From: Mycobacterium colombiense
GTDB taxonomy: Bacteria > Actinomycetota > Actinomycetes > Mycobacteriales > Mycobacteriaceae
Length of the DNA: 64,000 nt
NCBI RefSeq assembly: GCF_003284975.1
Contig: NZ_QMEU01000009.1
Span: 28,524 to 92,523 of the forward strand
Reading direction: 5' to 3'
The first letter of the stretch is position 1; each line of letters starts with the position of its first letter. The translations under genes and the position numbers were made by a program. The notes beneath the pieces are model-generated. The model searched no databases. It saw only the letters and a list, made by a program, of their open reading frames with translations, and was not told the DNA's origin. This document shows positions 1 to 10,297 of this stretch, piece by piece.

Positions 1-1048
1 TTTTGGGCGGCTGCGCCGGTGTGCGAGTCAACGCGTACACCGTCGCCTCGGCGAGCCCATAGCTTGGCCGTACCGCGTTGTCGGGCAGATTGAACCGCGC
101 GAACCGATCGGTGAAACGCCGCAGCGTCGCGGGATGCACGCGCTCACTACCGTTGAGGATGACCAGCACCTCGCCCAGATCCAGTCCCGCCAGGTCCTTA
201 TCCGATGTCTTGCGTGCCGCCAACTCGAACGCGAAGTTCGGCGCCGCCGAGAACGCGTGACTTTCCTTGGCCAGCAACTGCATCCACCGCGCCGGTCGCT
301 GCAGAAACGACACCGGGCTGGTCAGCACGGTGCGGATCCCGCCCAGCACCGGCGCGCACACTCCCAGTATCAAACCCATGTCGTGGTAAAACGGCAGCCA
401 CGACACAATGGTCGTGTCCGGCGGGGCGACGCCTCCGTGCTCCGCGCAGAAGTCGGACATGATCTGCCGGAAATTGGCCAGCAAGTTGCCTTGAGAGACC
501 ATGACCCCGGCCGGTTGCCGGGTCGATCCGGACGTGTACTGCAAATACGCCAGCTCTGAATGATTGTCGCACCCGGGGCCGGATCCTGTCCGGGCGTCCA
601 GGTCCAGCAGGTCGACCTCTACGACGGATGGAACCAATCCGCCGGATTGCGACTGGACGTACCCGGCAACGGTTTCCGCGGCCGGGGACGTTGTGAGAAT
701 GACGGTTGGCGACGCGTCGCGCAGCACCGAACTGACGCGTTCATCGCTGACGCCGCCTAACGGCACTGAAAGCGGAACCGCGATCTGACCCGCCTGCAAT
801 GCAGCGAGAAATGCCACAATGTAATCCAGCCCCTGCGGGGCCATGATCACGGCGCGATCACCCGCCGACCCGCAATCATGAAGCCGCCGCGCAAGGTTGC
901 GCGTTCGCCGATGCAGCTGCGACCACGTCAGACTTTCAGCAACCCCGTTCCAGTCCTGCTCGTAATCGACGAAGGTGAATGCCGTGTCATCGGGCTGCAA
1001 GCTGGCGCGTTCACACAGCAGGTCTGACATAGGCGTCTCAACCATCAT
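1..1048 (-). CDS. Fatty-acyl-AMP ligase (FAAL / FadD family), 3' part beyond the window
   Basis: The open frame runs from ATG at 1048 to the left edge, about 349 residues, so the C-terminal part is missing. It would activate a fatty acid as acyl-AMP and load it on a carrier protein. Visible motifs are the AMP-binding loop [11 protein letters not shown], then [10 protein letters not shown] and [12 protein letters not shown]; these resemble FadD26/28/32-type FAALs more than acyl-CoA ligases. The start ATG overlaps the TGA of the upstream flavoprotein gene by one base (TGATG), so translation is probably coupled. It is the last visible gene of the PKS operon. By analogy with FadD28-Mas or the glycopeptidolipid FadD it may prime the PKS or the NRPS starter domain; that link is inference. 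Confidence 0.85.
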   Translation of the reverse strand, partial: MMVETPMSDLLCERASLQPDDTAFTFVDYEQDWNGVAESLTWSQLHRRTRNLARRLHDCGSAGDRAVIMAPQGLDYIVAFLAALQAGQIAVPLSVPLGGVSDERVSSVLRDASPTVILTTSPAAETVAGYVQSQSGGLVPSVVEVDLLDLDARTGSGPGCDNHSELAYLQYTSGSTRQPAGVMVSQGNLLANFRQIMSDFCAEHGGVAPPDTTIVSWLPFYHDMGLILGVCAPVLGGIRTVLTSPVSFLQRPARWMQLLAKESHAFSAAPNFAFELAARKTSDKDLAGLDLGEVLVILNGSERVHPATLRRFTDRFARFNLPDNAVRPSYGLAEATVYALTRTPAQPPK

Positions 1049-1815
1049 CACTCCATTCCGCTACGGCCGGGGGTCCAAAAGGGCTTCGTGCGGATCTGCC
1101 TTCGATCCCAGCCACGTTCGGTGATCAATATTTTGCGCAACGTTTGTATGGTGCGGGCCTCGCCGGCGAGGTAGGCGACGCCGGGATAGTCGGGCAGCGG
1201 GAGCCTGCGCAGGGCGTCGGCGAGCACGGCCGAGTTCGCCGCCGGTGCGCCACCGCGCTCGACCCGGGTTAGTGGGGAGGCCAGGGGCAGGTGATCGGTG
1301 TCGGTCACGGCCTCGATCACTCCGTAAACCTCGGCGGTTGGGGGCAGGGATCGAAGCATCGCGGCGAACGCGACCGACGCGGTTTCTTCGCCGGCGAACA
1401 GGTGGTAGGGCGCGTCCCGGCGGATGACGAGCTTGCCCTGGGGCCGGGTGAAATGGACGCCGTCTCCGACCGAGGTGGACATCGCCCAGCGCTTGGCGGG
1501 TGTCGCGCCCTGCCGGCCACCGTCGTGGTCGACCATCACGATGTCGAGTGCGCCGAGGTCGGGATCGGCGTCGTAGATCGAATACGTGCGCAGCACGGGG
1601 TATGGGTGCAGCCGCAGCACGGCATCACGCAGACTCTCGACCTGCAGCCGGACATGCTGACCTGGCGTCCAGGTCAGGCCCCGCAGGCGCGGGCCGCTGA
1701 ACCGGATGCGGCGCATTCTCGGTGTCAGCCTTTCGATCTCGCTGACCGTCGCCGAAAGAAACACTGCGTCGCGCAGGGTGCTGATGACGGGAAAGTTTTC
1801 GACGAGGGTAGCCAC
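1048..1815 (-). CDS. Siderophore-interacting (ViuB/SIP-type) FAD-binding reductase-like protein
   Basis: 255 residues from a GTG start at 1815 preceded by TTGGAG. The N-terminal half is a flavin-binding barrel with RTYSIYDAD, the FAD-binding RxYS/T signature. The C-terminal half has [14 protein letters not shown] and ends near TKPFW, as in ferric-siderophore reductases of the SIP family such as Rv2895c. Such proteins reduce ferric siderophores in the cytoplasm. It lies 17 bp after the hemophore-like gene and overlaps the FAAL start, so it belongs to the same operon. Whether it acts on iron or serves as a reductase in biosynthesis (for instance for the neighbouring P450) cannot be decided from sequence. 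Confidence 0.85.
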   Translation of the reverse strand: MATLVENFPVISTLRDAVFLSATVSEIERLTPRMRRIRFSGPRLRGLTWTPGQHVRLQVESLRDAVLRLHPYPVLRTYSIYDADPDLGALDIVMVDHDGGRQGATPAKRWAMSTSVGDGVHFTRPQGKLVIRRDAPYHLFAGEETASVAFAAMLRSLPPTAEVYGVIEAVTDTDHLPLASPLTRVERGGAPAANSAVLADALRRLPLPDYPGVAYLAGEARTIQTLRKILITERGWDRRQIRTKPFWTPGRSGME

Positions 1816-1832
1816 GAAAAAACTCCAACTGC

Positions 1833-2171
1833 TCAGTAGTTGTTGCAGGTGGCGAAGACCCGCTGGACAAGTCCGAACTGCTCGTCAGCCCCCGGCTGGC
1901 TCGCCAGCATCTGGGCCATCTGCTGGCGCTGACTCGGCGGCGCGGCCAGGAACTGCCGCAAAAACGAGCCGCTCTCCGGCGAAGCGTTGAATTGTTCGGC
2001 CGCTTGGGGATCCGCCGCCTGCAGCGCCGACATCACCTGACCGTAATTGCAGGTGGTGTTGACGAACGGGCTGAGATCCCGATCGGCCGACGCGAGCCCG
2101 GCTCCAGCGGTCAATGACAGTGCCAGGCCACAGACCCCGACAGCGAACCTGGTCAACGATACGATCCTCAT
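1833..2171 (-). CDS. Secreted hemophore-related protein, Rv0203/Rv1174c (TB8.4) family
   Basis: 112 residues from ATG at 2171, with a strong GGAGGTG ribosome binding site 8 nt before it; this start is preferred over the longer frame because it opens directly on a signal peptide. Residues 1-29 form that signal (MRIVSLTRF, hydrophobic core, cleavage after ASA). The mature part has TTCNYGQVMSAL, QFNASPESGSFLR and FLAAPPSQRQQMAQML, and ends CNNY. The two cysteines and this pattern match Rv1174c/TB8.4, a family related to the haem-binding Rv0203. Export to the cell envelope or outside is likely. Placement between a P450 and a SIP-type reductase in a lipopeptide cluster is unusual. Haem binding by this copy is not shown. 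Confidence 0.85.
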   Translation of the reverse strand: MRIVSLTRFAVGVCGLALSLTAGAGLASADRDLSPFVNTTCNYGQVMSALQAADPQAAEQFNASPESGSFLRQFLAAPPSQRQQMAQMLASQPGADEQFGLVQRVFATCNNY

Positions 2172-2209
2172 TTTTTGACACCTCCAACTAATCGTCGCAA
2201 TGGACCGGC

Positions 2210-3487
2210 TCACCGAACCGGCGTGAACTCGAGGTGTAATTCCTTGAGGCGCCTGAACAATGGGGTGCGGTCCCATTTCAGCCGACGAGCGCCCGCCGGG
2301 CCGTGTTCGGCCTCTGAAAGCCGGATGTCGGCCATTCGGTTAAGGATGCGTTCCAAGCTCACCCGCACTTCGGCGCGAGCAATCGGGGCGCCCGGACACG
2401 TGTGGATACCACGGCCGAATGCCATGTGGTGCAATATGTTTGGGCGGCCAAGGCGAAACTCGTCGGGGTCGTCGAACCGCCGTGGATCGCGGTTTGCCGC
2501 ACCGTTCATCACCAGCACGCTGGTGCCGGCTTGCACATCGATGTCGCCGATCCTGGTGGTGCGACGCGCCAGGCGAAAATTCGTTTTGATCGGGCTTTCG
2601 ATGCGCAGCATCTCCTCGATGAAGGCGCTGATCTTTGAGTTGTCCTCGCGCAGCTGCTCTTGCAAGTCCGGTCGCTCCGCCAGCGTCAGCATCGACAGAC
2701 TCAGCAGATCGATCGTCGTGCCGTGGCCGGCGGCGAACATGAAGGTGGCCACGCGGGCAACATCAAGCGCGTCGGGTGTCGTGCCATCGGGAAACTTCGC
2801 CAGCGCAAGCTCGGTCAGCACATCGTCACGCGGCTCGCGCCGCCGCTCCTCGATGTACTCGACGAACCACTCCTCTTTCACGCCGACGAAACCACTGCGG
2901 TCACCCTCGAGCCGGCTGGCATACGCAGCGCGGCGGAATCGCTCACGGTCGGCCTCGGGCACGTCGAGCAGGTCGGTAATCGCGTCAAGCGTGAATGGAA
3001 AATTGTAGTCAATGACCATCTCGCACTTGCCCTTGGCGAGGAACCGGTTGAGTTGCTCGTCGGCAAGACGCCACAGGAAGTCCTCGTTGTTCTTGAGCTG
3101 CTTCGGCGTAAACAACCGGCTCAACAGCGAGCGGTGGGCCGTGTGCTTCGGAGGATCAAACGTCAGGAAGTAGTCGCCGAACGTCACCCCCTGGCGGTGC
3201 CGCTCAATCAGATCCGAAATGTCGTCGCTGTCGGTTTTGGTCGGAATCCCCGACCATGGGCCGCTGACGATATTGCAGACCGAGAAGGCCTGTTCGGGGT
3301 CGCGTTGAACCGCGAGGGCCTCGTCATACCCCGACACCATCACCACACCGTGCGCAGGCTCACGCCATACCGGGCACCGCCGGATCGCGTCGTAGTAGTC
3401 GTATGGGTCATCGACGAGCGACTTCTCGGTAAAAAAGTCGAGGTTTTCGGGAGTGGACTTTCGAGTGACCATGTAGTCAGATGTCAT
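2210..3487 (-). CDS. Cytochrome P450
   Basis: 425 residues, normal for a bacterial soluble P450. The haem-ligand loop FGRGIHTCPGAPIA near residue 363 carries the axial cysteine. The K-helix ExxR is in EEMLRIESP. The I-helix reads FAAGHGTTIDLL, with His-Gly where AG-x-D/E-T is commonest, while the threonines are kept. The start ATG at 3487 has GAGAGGG in front and lies 12 bp after the PKS stop, so it is co-transcribed with the PKS. It probably hydroxylates the polyketide chain or the finished lipopeptide. Redox partners are not obvious, apart from the flavoprotein two genes downstream. Confidence 0.92.
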   Translation of the reverse strand: MTSDYMVTRKSTPENLDFFTEKSLVDDPYDYYDAIRRCPVWREPAHGVVMVSGYDEALAVQRDPEQAFSVCNIVSGPWSGIPTKTDSDDISDLIERHRQGVTFGDYFLTFDPPKHTAHRSLLSRLFTPKQLKNNEDFLWRLADEQLNRFLAKGKCEMVIDYNFPFTLDAITDLLDVPEADRERFRRAAYASRLEGDRSGFVGVKEEWFVEYIEERRREPRDDVLTELALAKFPDGTTPDALDVARVATFMFAAGHGTTIDLLSLSMLTLAERPDLQEQLREDNSKISAFIEEMLRIESPIKTNFRLARRTTRIGDIDVQAGTSVLVMNGAANRDPRRFDDPDEFRLGRPNILHHMAFGRGIHTCPGAPIARAEVRVSLERILNRMADIRLSEAEHGPAGARRLKWDRTPLFRRLKELHLEFTPVR

Positions 3488-3499
3488 TTTTCAACCCTC

Positions 3500-6400
3500 T
3501 CAGCTTGAGGCGGCGTCCGCGGGAACCAGCTTGTCGCGCAGCAATTCGGCTAAGCCGCGGATCGTGCCAATCTTTGCGATGTCGGCGGGCGTCACCCGTA
3601 CGCCCGTTTCGGTCTGGATGCGGGTAAGCAGTTCGAGGCCACCCAGCGAGTCGAGCCCGTACTCGGAAAGCGGACGGTCGGGATCGACGTTGCGACGCAG
3701 GATCAGGCTGACCTGGTCAGAGATCAGGCGCCGCAGCCGGATAGGCCATTCGTCCGGGGCCAGCTCATTGAGCTCGGCACGCAGTTTGCTTGTGCCCGTT
3801 GAACTTTGTCCCTCGGAGCGGAACGCTTCGGCGAACGGACTGCGCTCGGCGAACGCGGCCAACCACGGTGTGTTCGTCAACGGGGCATAGCCGGTGCAGG
3901 CACGGTCGTGGCGCAGCAGCGCATCGAACGCATAAGCGCCTTCGTCGGGAGCGATCGCGGCGTCGGCGCCTTCGGCCAAGGCGGTGCCACGTCCAATTTG
4001 CCCCCACGCGCCCCAGGCGATCGCGGTGGCAGGCAGACCGCGAGCCCGCCGCCAGCGGGTGAAGGCGTCCAGCCAGCTGTTTGCCGCGGCGTAGGCACCT
4101 TGCCCGGGTGACCCCACCAGCGCGGCGGCCGAGGAGAACGAGCAGAACCAGTCCAACGGCTGCGAAGCGGTGGCGGTGTGCAGATTCCATGCACCATAAA
4201 CCTTTGGGGCCCAGTCATGTTCGATGAGATCATCCGTAATGTTGGTCAGCGTGGCATCCTCGATCACCGCCGCCAGATGCAGCACACCGCGCACCGGAAG
4301 CCCGGTGGCGGTTGCCGCGGCCACCAACCGCTGAGCCGTGCCGGCCTCGGCTATGTCGCCGCACTCGACGACGACATCGGCACCCGCCCCGCGGATGCGC
4401 TCGATCATCGCCCACGCCTCGGGAGTTGGCTGGGAGCGCGAGGACAGCACGATACGCCCGCAGCCGGCCTCCGAACCAGGCGAAGCCATCTTGTCGGCCA
4501 GAAACAGCCCCAGGCCACCTAGTCCACCGGTGACAATGTAGGCGCCGTCGCTGCGGAAGACCCCGACCTGCGCCGGCGGCACCATCACGCGGCTGCGGCC
4601 GCTGTGCGGGATATCGAGCACGAGTTTGCCGGTGTGTTGCGCGCCGCTCATCACCCGAATCGCCGTGGCGGCATCGGCAAGCGCGTAGTGCCTGGTTTCA
4701 GGCATCGGCAACGTACCGTCCGCGGTGAGCCGGTACACGGTGCTCAGCAAGTCACGCAGCCGGTCCGGATGACTGAACGACATCAACGCCAGGTCGAGGG
4801 CGTAGAACGTCAGGTTGCGCCGGAACGGGAAGAGCCCCAATCGGGTATCGCCGTAGATGTCGCGTTTGCCGATCTCGACGAATCGCCCACCGAACGCGAG
4901 CAATTCGACGCCCGCGCGCTGGGCGGCCCCGATGACCGAGTTGAGCACGATGTCCACGCCATAACCGTCGGTGTCCCGGCGTATCAGGTCGGCGAACTCT
5001 ACGCTTCGCGAATCGTAGACATGCTCGATTCCCATGTCGCGCAATAATTGTCGACGTTGCTCGCTACCGGCTGTGGCGAAGATCTCGGCGTTCGCAGCCC
5101 GCGCGATGGCGATCGCCGCCTGTCCTACCCCACCGGTCGCGGAGTGGATCAGCACCCGATCACCGGCACTGATGCGGGCCAGGTCGTGCAGGCCGTAATA
5201 GGCGGTGGCGTGCGCGGTGGTCACCGCCGCGGCCTGGTGATCGGTCAGGCCGACCGGCAGCGTGACAGCCAGGCGCGCTTCGCAGGTGAGGAAGTTACCC
5301 CAACAACCATTGGCGCTCAGTCCCCCAACATGATCGCCCACCTTGTGGTCGGTCACGTCCGGCCCGACGGCGGTCACCACGCCGGCGAAGTCGGTGCCCA
5401 GCTGCGGCAGCCGCCCCTCGAAGGCGGGGTAACGGCCGAACGCAACGAGCACGTCGGCAAAGTTGATGCTGGACGCGCTGACCGCCACCTCGATCTGTCC
5501 TGGCCCGGGTGGAATGCGGTCGCTGGCAACGAGTTCGAGTGACTCCAGATCACCCGGCGTACGGATCTGCAGGCGTATCCCGTCCCGCTCGCGGTCTGCG
5601 ACGACGGTTTGCCGCTCCTCGGGGAGCAGTGGGGCGGGGCACAACCGCGCGGTGTACCACGCGCCATTCCGCCAGGCGGTCTCGTCCTCCTCCAACCCGC
5701 CGAGAAGTTGGCGTGCCAGCTGGTCGGCGTCGGTGGCCTCGTCGACGTCGATCTGGCTGGCGCCCAGGTGTGGGTGCTCCATGCCGATCACCCGGACCAG
5801 GCCCCGCAGCCCGGCCTGCTCGAGGTTGGGCACGTCGTTGGACACCACGGTTTGGGCGTTGCGGGTCACGACATATAAGCGCGGCGGTTCGCCCGGAAGA
5901 TCCGCCAATTCACGGGCAATGCGCACCAGATGTTGCACATAGTCCCGGCCCAGCTGCGCACTCCGCTCGTCAGGGTTACCGTTTTTCGGTCCGGTGAGGA
6001 TCGCCACGCCGGTGAATTCACCGGCACGCAAACGGTTTCCAAGTTGCTCGGAGTTGGAGGTGTGGTCGGCCTGCTGCGGCCAGGACATGGTGGTGCACTG
6101 CACCCCATGGTTCTTCAGGGCGTCGGCCAATGTGCTGGCCACCACGTCGGCGGTGGCGCTGGTGCCGATCAGTAGCCAGCTTCCGGCGTCGGTGTGGTCC
6201 AGCTCGGGCAATTCTCGTTGCCGCCATTCGATGGTCATCAGCCGCTCGGCCAGCAGTCGATCGTCATTGCCGCTGCCCGATGCGCTGGTGCCCACACGCA
6301 GCCCCTGCACGGTGACCAGGACCGCCCCGTGTTCGTCGAGCAGGTCGATGTCCGCCTCGACCCCGGAGGTATCGGCTTTCGTCACCCGTGTGTAGCAGTA

Positions 6401-9400
6401 ATGGACGTTGCGGGCGGCGCCGTAGGCGCGCAGTAGGCGAATACTCAATACCAATCCGAGCGCGCCTTCGCCCAGGGCCTGAACGTCCGGATGAGCCTCC
6501 ACGGACTGAAAACACGCGTCCAGCAGTGCGGGGTGCACGCCGTAAGCCGCTTGCTGCGAGCGGATTTGGCGGGGTAGCGCCACCTCGGCCAGCACGGTGC
6601 CCGTCGCCCCGTCGCCGGTGTGTACCGCGCCGAGACCGGCGAACGCGGGACCGTAGTGGACGCCCCTCTCGTCCATGCGCTTGCGCACTTCTGCGCCGTC
6701 ATCACAACCCGGATGCGCCGCGAGTAGTGCGGACATGTCGTGCGCACGTGGCTGCTCGTCCTCCGCGACGTGGAGGACGGCGGAAGCATGTCGCGCCTTT
6801 TCGGCGCCCTGATGTGACTCCACGGTGAAGTCGACAACGCCCGGCGAGGACAACGACCCCGAGGCGCCGATCGTGGTCAGCTCGTCCAGCAGGAGCGCCT
6901 GCTCGAAGCGGATGTCACGAACCTCGGCTGCCTCGCCCAGCACGGTACGCGCCGCCGCCAGCGCCATCTCGCAGTAAGCGGCTCCCGGCAGCATGGGCAC
7001 GTCTCGAAGCCGGTGGTCCGCGAGCCAGGGTTGGGCGGCGGTGCCGACCTCGGCCTGCCAGACGTGACGTTCCGGTTCCTCGTCCAAGCGCACATGCGGC
7101 CCCAGCAGCGGGTGCACTGCAACGGAGCAACCACCGTGTGTCGGGGATTCCTGGCCCCCGCCGCTCAACCACAGCCGCCGGTGCGTCCACGTCGGCAGCG
7201 GCGCGTCGACCAGCCGCCCGCTCGGGTAGAGCACCGAGAAATCGACCGCCGCGCCCGCGGTGTGCAGGTCCGCCACAAACCCACGCAGGCCGTGCGGAAG
7301 CTTCTGTTCGCGGCGCATACCGGCCAGAGCGGCCATGGGCATCTCGCGATTGCGGGCGGTCTGCTCGAGGGCGCGGACCAGTAGCGGGTGCGGCGACAGC
7401 TCGGCAAAGACCCGGTAGCCGTCCTCGAGAGCTGCCTGCACAGCCGTGGCGAATCGCACCATACGGCGCATGTTGTTCGCCCAATAGCGGGCATCGCACA
7501 CCGGCTGCTCCCGCGGATCGAACAGGGTCGCCGAGTAGAAGGGCACTTGCGGCGTCATCGGGCTGATGTCGGCGAGCACGTCGATCAACTCGTCCATGAT
7601 CGGATCGACCTGAGGCGAATGGAAGGCGACATCGGTGGGAACCTCGCGCGCCATCACGTCGCGCTGCTCCCAGGCCGCGACCAGGTCGTGAACCGTTTGC
7701 GCGGCGCCGGCGATCACCGTGGACTGCGGCGAGGCCACGACCGCCACCACCACATCGTTGATACCGCGTGCCGTCAGTTCCGAAAGCACCTGCTGCGCAG
7801 GCAATTCCACCGAAGCCGTGGCACCGGCACCGGCGACGCGGGACATCAGCCGCGAGCGCCGGCAGATCACGCGCACCCCGTCTTCCAGCGATAACGCGCC
7901 CGCGGCGACAGCCGCCGCGGCCTCACCGAGGGAGTGCCCGATGACCGCCCCCGGGCGCACCCCGTAGGCCTTCATCGTGGCGGCCAGGGCGACCTGCATG
8001 GTGAACAGCGTCGGTTGGACCCGGTCTTGACCGGTCACGGTCTGCGGCGCCGAGATCGCGTTGGTCACCGAGAATCCGGACTCCCGGGCGATCAGCGGCT
8101 CGGCTTGCGCGACGGTGGCGGCGAACACCGGTTCGTTCGCCAACAGGTCGGCGCCCATCGCCGCCCACTGCGAACCCTGCCCGGAGAACACCCATACCGG
8201 TCCGCGGTCGTCCTGTCCGACCGCGGCCGGATACGGAGTGTCGCCGTCGGCAATTTCGCGCAGGGCCTCTGCGAGCTCGAGCCGGTTGCCGGCTATGGCG
8301 GCGGTGCGTACCGGGCGGTGCGCGCGCCGGCGCGCCAGGGTATAGGCAAGGTCGGGCAACGCTAGGTCGTCATGTGCTCGCACCCAATCGGCCAGCCGGC
8401 CGGCGGTGCGGCGCAGTTCATCGGCCGAGGTGGACGACAGTGGAAACAGCAGAGACGCCGTCGCCGAAGCTTCGGGCGAGACACCCTCCGGCACAGCGGC
8501 TTCGAGAACCTGTTCAGCTGCTTGTTCCACGATGGCGTGCACGTTGGTTCCCGACAGCCCGTACGACGAGACCGCCGCCCGCCGCGGGTGATGGCCGTTC
8601 GTGACCCACGGTGTATTCTCTTGCGGCACAAACAGCTTCGTATCTATCCGGGCAAGGTCATCGGGCAGCCGGGTGAAGTGCAGATTCCGGGGAACCACAC
8701 CGTGTTGCAGGGCGAGGATGGCCTTTAGCAGCCCGAGTGCTCCGGAGGCCGCTTGGGTATGCCCGAAATTGGTCTTCACCGACGCCAGCGCGCAGGGGCC
8801 GTCGACGCCATAGACGTTGGCCAAACTGGCGTATTCGATCGGGTCACCCACCGGGGTGCCGGGGCCGTGGGCCTCGACCATGCCGACCGTGTCGGCGTCC
8901 ACGCCCGCGGCGGCTAACGCCGCCTGATACACCGCCGTCTGGGCGGTCTCCGATGGTGTCGCGATGTTCACGGTGTGCCCGTCCTGGTTAGCAGCGGTCC
9001 CACGCAGCACCGCCAGGACTCGGTCCCCGTCGCGTTGCGCGTCCGCCAACCGCTTGAGCAGCAGCATGACGCTGCCCTCCCCGCCCACGAACCCGTCCGC
9101 CGCGACGTCGAAGGCGTGGCAGCATCCGGTCGGTGACAGCATGCCCTCGGCCGACCCGGCCGAGAATTTCCGCGGATCCAACGCCAACGTGGCCCCGCCG
9201 GCCAGGGCGAGGTCGCTTTCACGCTCGTGCAGGCTGCGGCACGCCAGGTGTATCGCCGTCAGGCCGGAAGAACACGCCGTGTCCACCGTCAATGCGGGAC
9301 CATGGACTCCCAAGGCATAGGCGATGCGCCCGGAAGCCAGGCTGAAGCTGTTGCCGGAGAAGCCATATGCCCCCTCCACGGAGTTCGCGTCGGCGGCCAG

Positions 9401-9868
9401 CAATTGGTAGTCGCCATGCGTCAGCCCCAGGAACACACCGGTCAGTGAGTCAGCGATGCGCTCCCGCGTGAGACCGGCGTGTTCCATGGCCTCCCAAGAG
9501 GTCTCCAGCAGCAACCGGTGCTGCGGATCCATCGCCGTCGCTTCCCGCTCGTTGATCCCGAAGAACTCGGGATCGAAACCGGCGACGTCGTCGATGAAGG
9601 CGCCCCACCGCGATACCGACCGGCCCGGCACACCGGGTTCCGGGTCGTAGTACTCGTCGGCATCCCAGCGATCGGGCGGGATTTCGGTGACCAGGTCATC
9701 GCCGCGTAACAACGCTTCCCACAACTGATCCGGCGAGTCGATGCCGCCGGGAAGCCGACACGCCATTCCGATCACCGCAACAGGAGTGACAGTCGTGGTG
9801 GCCGTCGGGGGTGACGAGACGGTCGAAGGCGAGCGCTGCATGGCGTCGTCGATCAGGTGGGCAGTCAT
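3500..9868 (-). CDS. Mas-like fully reducing iterative type I polyketide synthase (KS-AT-DH-ER-KR-ACP)
   Basis: 2122 residues from ATG at 9868 (AGGAGG site), close to Mas (about 2111). Domains in order: KS with [12 protein letters not shown] near 196, [12 protein letters not shown] and [14 protein letters not shown] with [12 protein letters not shown] and [11 protein letters not shown] near 643; DH with [14 protein letters not shown] near 951; ER with [13 protein letters not shown] near 1575; KR with [12 protein letters not shown] near 1781; ACP with [11 protein letters not shown] near 2075. Order, length and many segments match mycocerosic acid synthase-type PKSs (Mas, Pks2, Pks5), which extend fatty acids several times and reduce each unit fully. 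The AT specificity motif reads VAFH, closer to malonyl-type HAFH than to the VASH I recall for Mas, so unbranched extension is possible. It heads the PKS-P450-hemophore-SIP-FAAL operon and probably supplies the acyl tail for the NRPS product. Confidence 0.95.
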   Translation of the reverse strand: MTAHLIDDAMQRSPSTVSSPPTATTTVTPVAVIGMACRLPGGIDSPDQLWEALLRGDDLVTEIPPDRWDADEYYDPEPGVPGRSVSRWGAFIDDVAGFDPEFFGINEREATAMDPQHRLLLETSWEAMEHAGLTRERIADSLTGVFLGLTHGDYQLLAADANSVEGAYGFSGNSFSLASGRIAYALGVHGPALTVDTACSSGLTAIHLACRSLHERESDLALAGGATLALDPRKFSAGSAEGMLSPTGCCHAFDVAADGFVGGEGSVMLLLKRLADAQRDGDRVLAVLRGTAANQDGHTVNIATPSETAQTAVYQAALAAAGVDADTVGMVEAHGPGTPVGDPIEYASLANVYGVDGPCALASVKTNFGHTQAASGALGLLKAILALQHGVVPRNLHFTRLPDDLARIDTKLFVPQENTPWVTNGHHPRRAAVSSYGLSGTNVHAIVEQAAEQVLEAAVPEGVSPEASATASLLFPLSSTSADELRRTAGRLADWVRAHDDLALPDLAYTLARRRAHRPVRTAAIAGNRLELAEALREIADGDTPYPAAVGQDDRGPVWVFSGQGSQWAAMGADLLANEPVFAATVAQAEPLIARESGFSVTNAISAPQTVTGQDRVQPTLFTMQVALAATMKAYGVRPGAVIGHSLGEAAAAVAAGALSLEDGVRVICRRSRLMSRVAGAGATASVELPAQQVLSELTARGINDVVVAVVASPQSTVIAGAAQTVHDLVAAWEQRDVMAREVPTDVAFHSPQVDPIMDELIDVLADISPMTPQVPFYSATLFDPREQPVCDARYWANNMRRMVRFATAVQAALEDGYRVFAELSPHPLLVRALEQTARNREMPMAALAGMRREQKLPHGLRGFVADLHTAGAAVDFSVLYPSGRLVDAPLPTWTHRRLWLSGGGQESPTHGGCSVAVHPLLGPHVRLDEEPERHVWQAEVGTAAQPWLADHRLRDVPMLPGAAYCEMALAAARTVLGEAAEVRDIRFEQALLLDELTTIGASGSLSSPGVVDFTVESHQGAEKARHASAVLHVAEDEQPRAHDMSALLAAHPGCDDGAEVRKRMDERGVHYGPAFAGLGAVHTGDGATGTVLAEVALPRQIRSQQAAYGVHPALLDACFQSVEAHPDVQALGEGALGLVLSIRLLRAYGAARNVHYCYTRVTKADTSGVEADIDLLDEHGAVLVTVQGLRVGTSASGSGNDDRLLAERLMTIEWRQRELPELDHTDAGSWLLIGTSATADVVASTLADALKNHGVQCTTMSWPQQADHTSNSEQLGNRLRAGEFTGVAILTGPKNGNPDERSAQLGRDYVQHLVRIARELADLPGEPPRLYVVTRNAQTVVSNDVPNLEQAGLRGLVRVIGMEHPHLGASQIDVDEATDADQLARQLLGGLEEDETAWRNGAWYTARLCPAPLLPEERQTVVADRERDGIRLQIRTPGDLESLELVASDRIPPGPGQIEVAVSASSINFADVLVAFGRYPAFEGRLPQLGTDFAGVVTAVGPDVTDHKVGDHVGGLSANGCWGNFLTCEARLAVTLPVGLTDHQAAAVTTAHATAYYGLHDLARISAGDRVLIHSATGGVGQAAIAIARAANAEIFATAGSEQRRQLLRDMGIEHVYDSRSVEFADLIRRDTDGYGVDIVLNSVIGAAQRAGVELLAFGGRFVEIGKRDIYGDTRLGLFPFRRNLTFYALDLALMSFSHPDRLRDLLSTVYRLTADGTLPMPETRHYALADAATAIRVMSGAQHTGKLVLDIPHSGRSRVMVPPAQVGVFRSDGAYIVTGGLGGLGLFLADKMASPGSEAGCGRIVLSSRSQPTPEAWAMIERIRGAGADVVVECGDIAEAGTAQRLVAAATATGLPVRGVLHLAAVIEDATLTNITDDLIEHDWAPKVYGAWNLHTATASQPLDWFCSFSSAAALVGSPGQGAYAAANSWLDAFTRWRRARGLPATAIAWGAWGQIGRGTALAEGADAAIAPDEGAYAFDALLRHDRACTGYAPLTNTPWLAAFAERSPFAEAFRSEGQSSTGTSKLRAELNELAPDEWPIRLRRLISDQVSLILRRNVDPDRPLSEYGLDSLGGLELLTRIQTETGVRVTPADIAKIGTIRGLAELLRDKLVPADAASS

Positions 9869-10297
9869 TTCGCCTCCTTGCGGCAACGACCGAGTGGCTT
9901 GTCAGTCGCCGGGGTGCCGTCGGTGTTGTGGTCGAACGGGGTAATGGGTCGGTGCGCTCGCTGCAACCGACCTCGCGCGCTAGGGCTGCGCCCGGAAAGG
10001 GCCTCGACGAAGTGCATGCCCCGAGCGTCGTGGCTTTCAATCCTGTTGTCAGGCTTATCAAGTCGGTAGCGTAGTCAGGACTCATACATAGAGTGGTAGA
10101 CGCAAGACGACAGAGTGGTGGCTCCGGCACCGGCAGTAAATTACGCAACCGAAAATCAGCCAGCTTGCATGGATTATATTCTGCGACAGCGCTTTTCGTA
10201 CATCTACGAGCATGGGATATTGCGCGGCGGGCTGCCCGAGAGGGCCGTACCGCGACCGGCCCGCTCGGCGTCCAGCAGACGTACCGACGACGACTAG
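9869..10297. promoter_or_regulatory. 429-bp intergenic region with the PKS operon promoter
   Basis: No gene is seen here. It separates the PKS start from the exporter stop, both minus-strand. It holds the block at 10035-10096 that recurs before mbtH, an element at 10015-10033 also found before mbtH and, in the form CATGA-CGGGAGCG, before the LAL gene at 35338, and GAGTGG elements at 10091 and 10113 spaced 22 bp. The part from 10120 to 10297 is lower in GC and shows nothing further. Confidence 0.7.
10035..10096 (-). promoter_or_regulatory. Conserved promoter block A, PKS operon copy
   Basis: Plus-strand text AATCCTGTTGTCAGGCTTAT continues into CAAG and TAGCGTAGT and ends ACATAGAGTGG. It matches 30183-30246 before mbtH at most positions, over 62 against 64 nt. 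The distance to the PKS start is about 170 bp. Confidence 0.75.
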
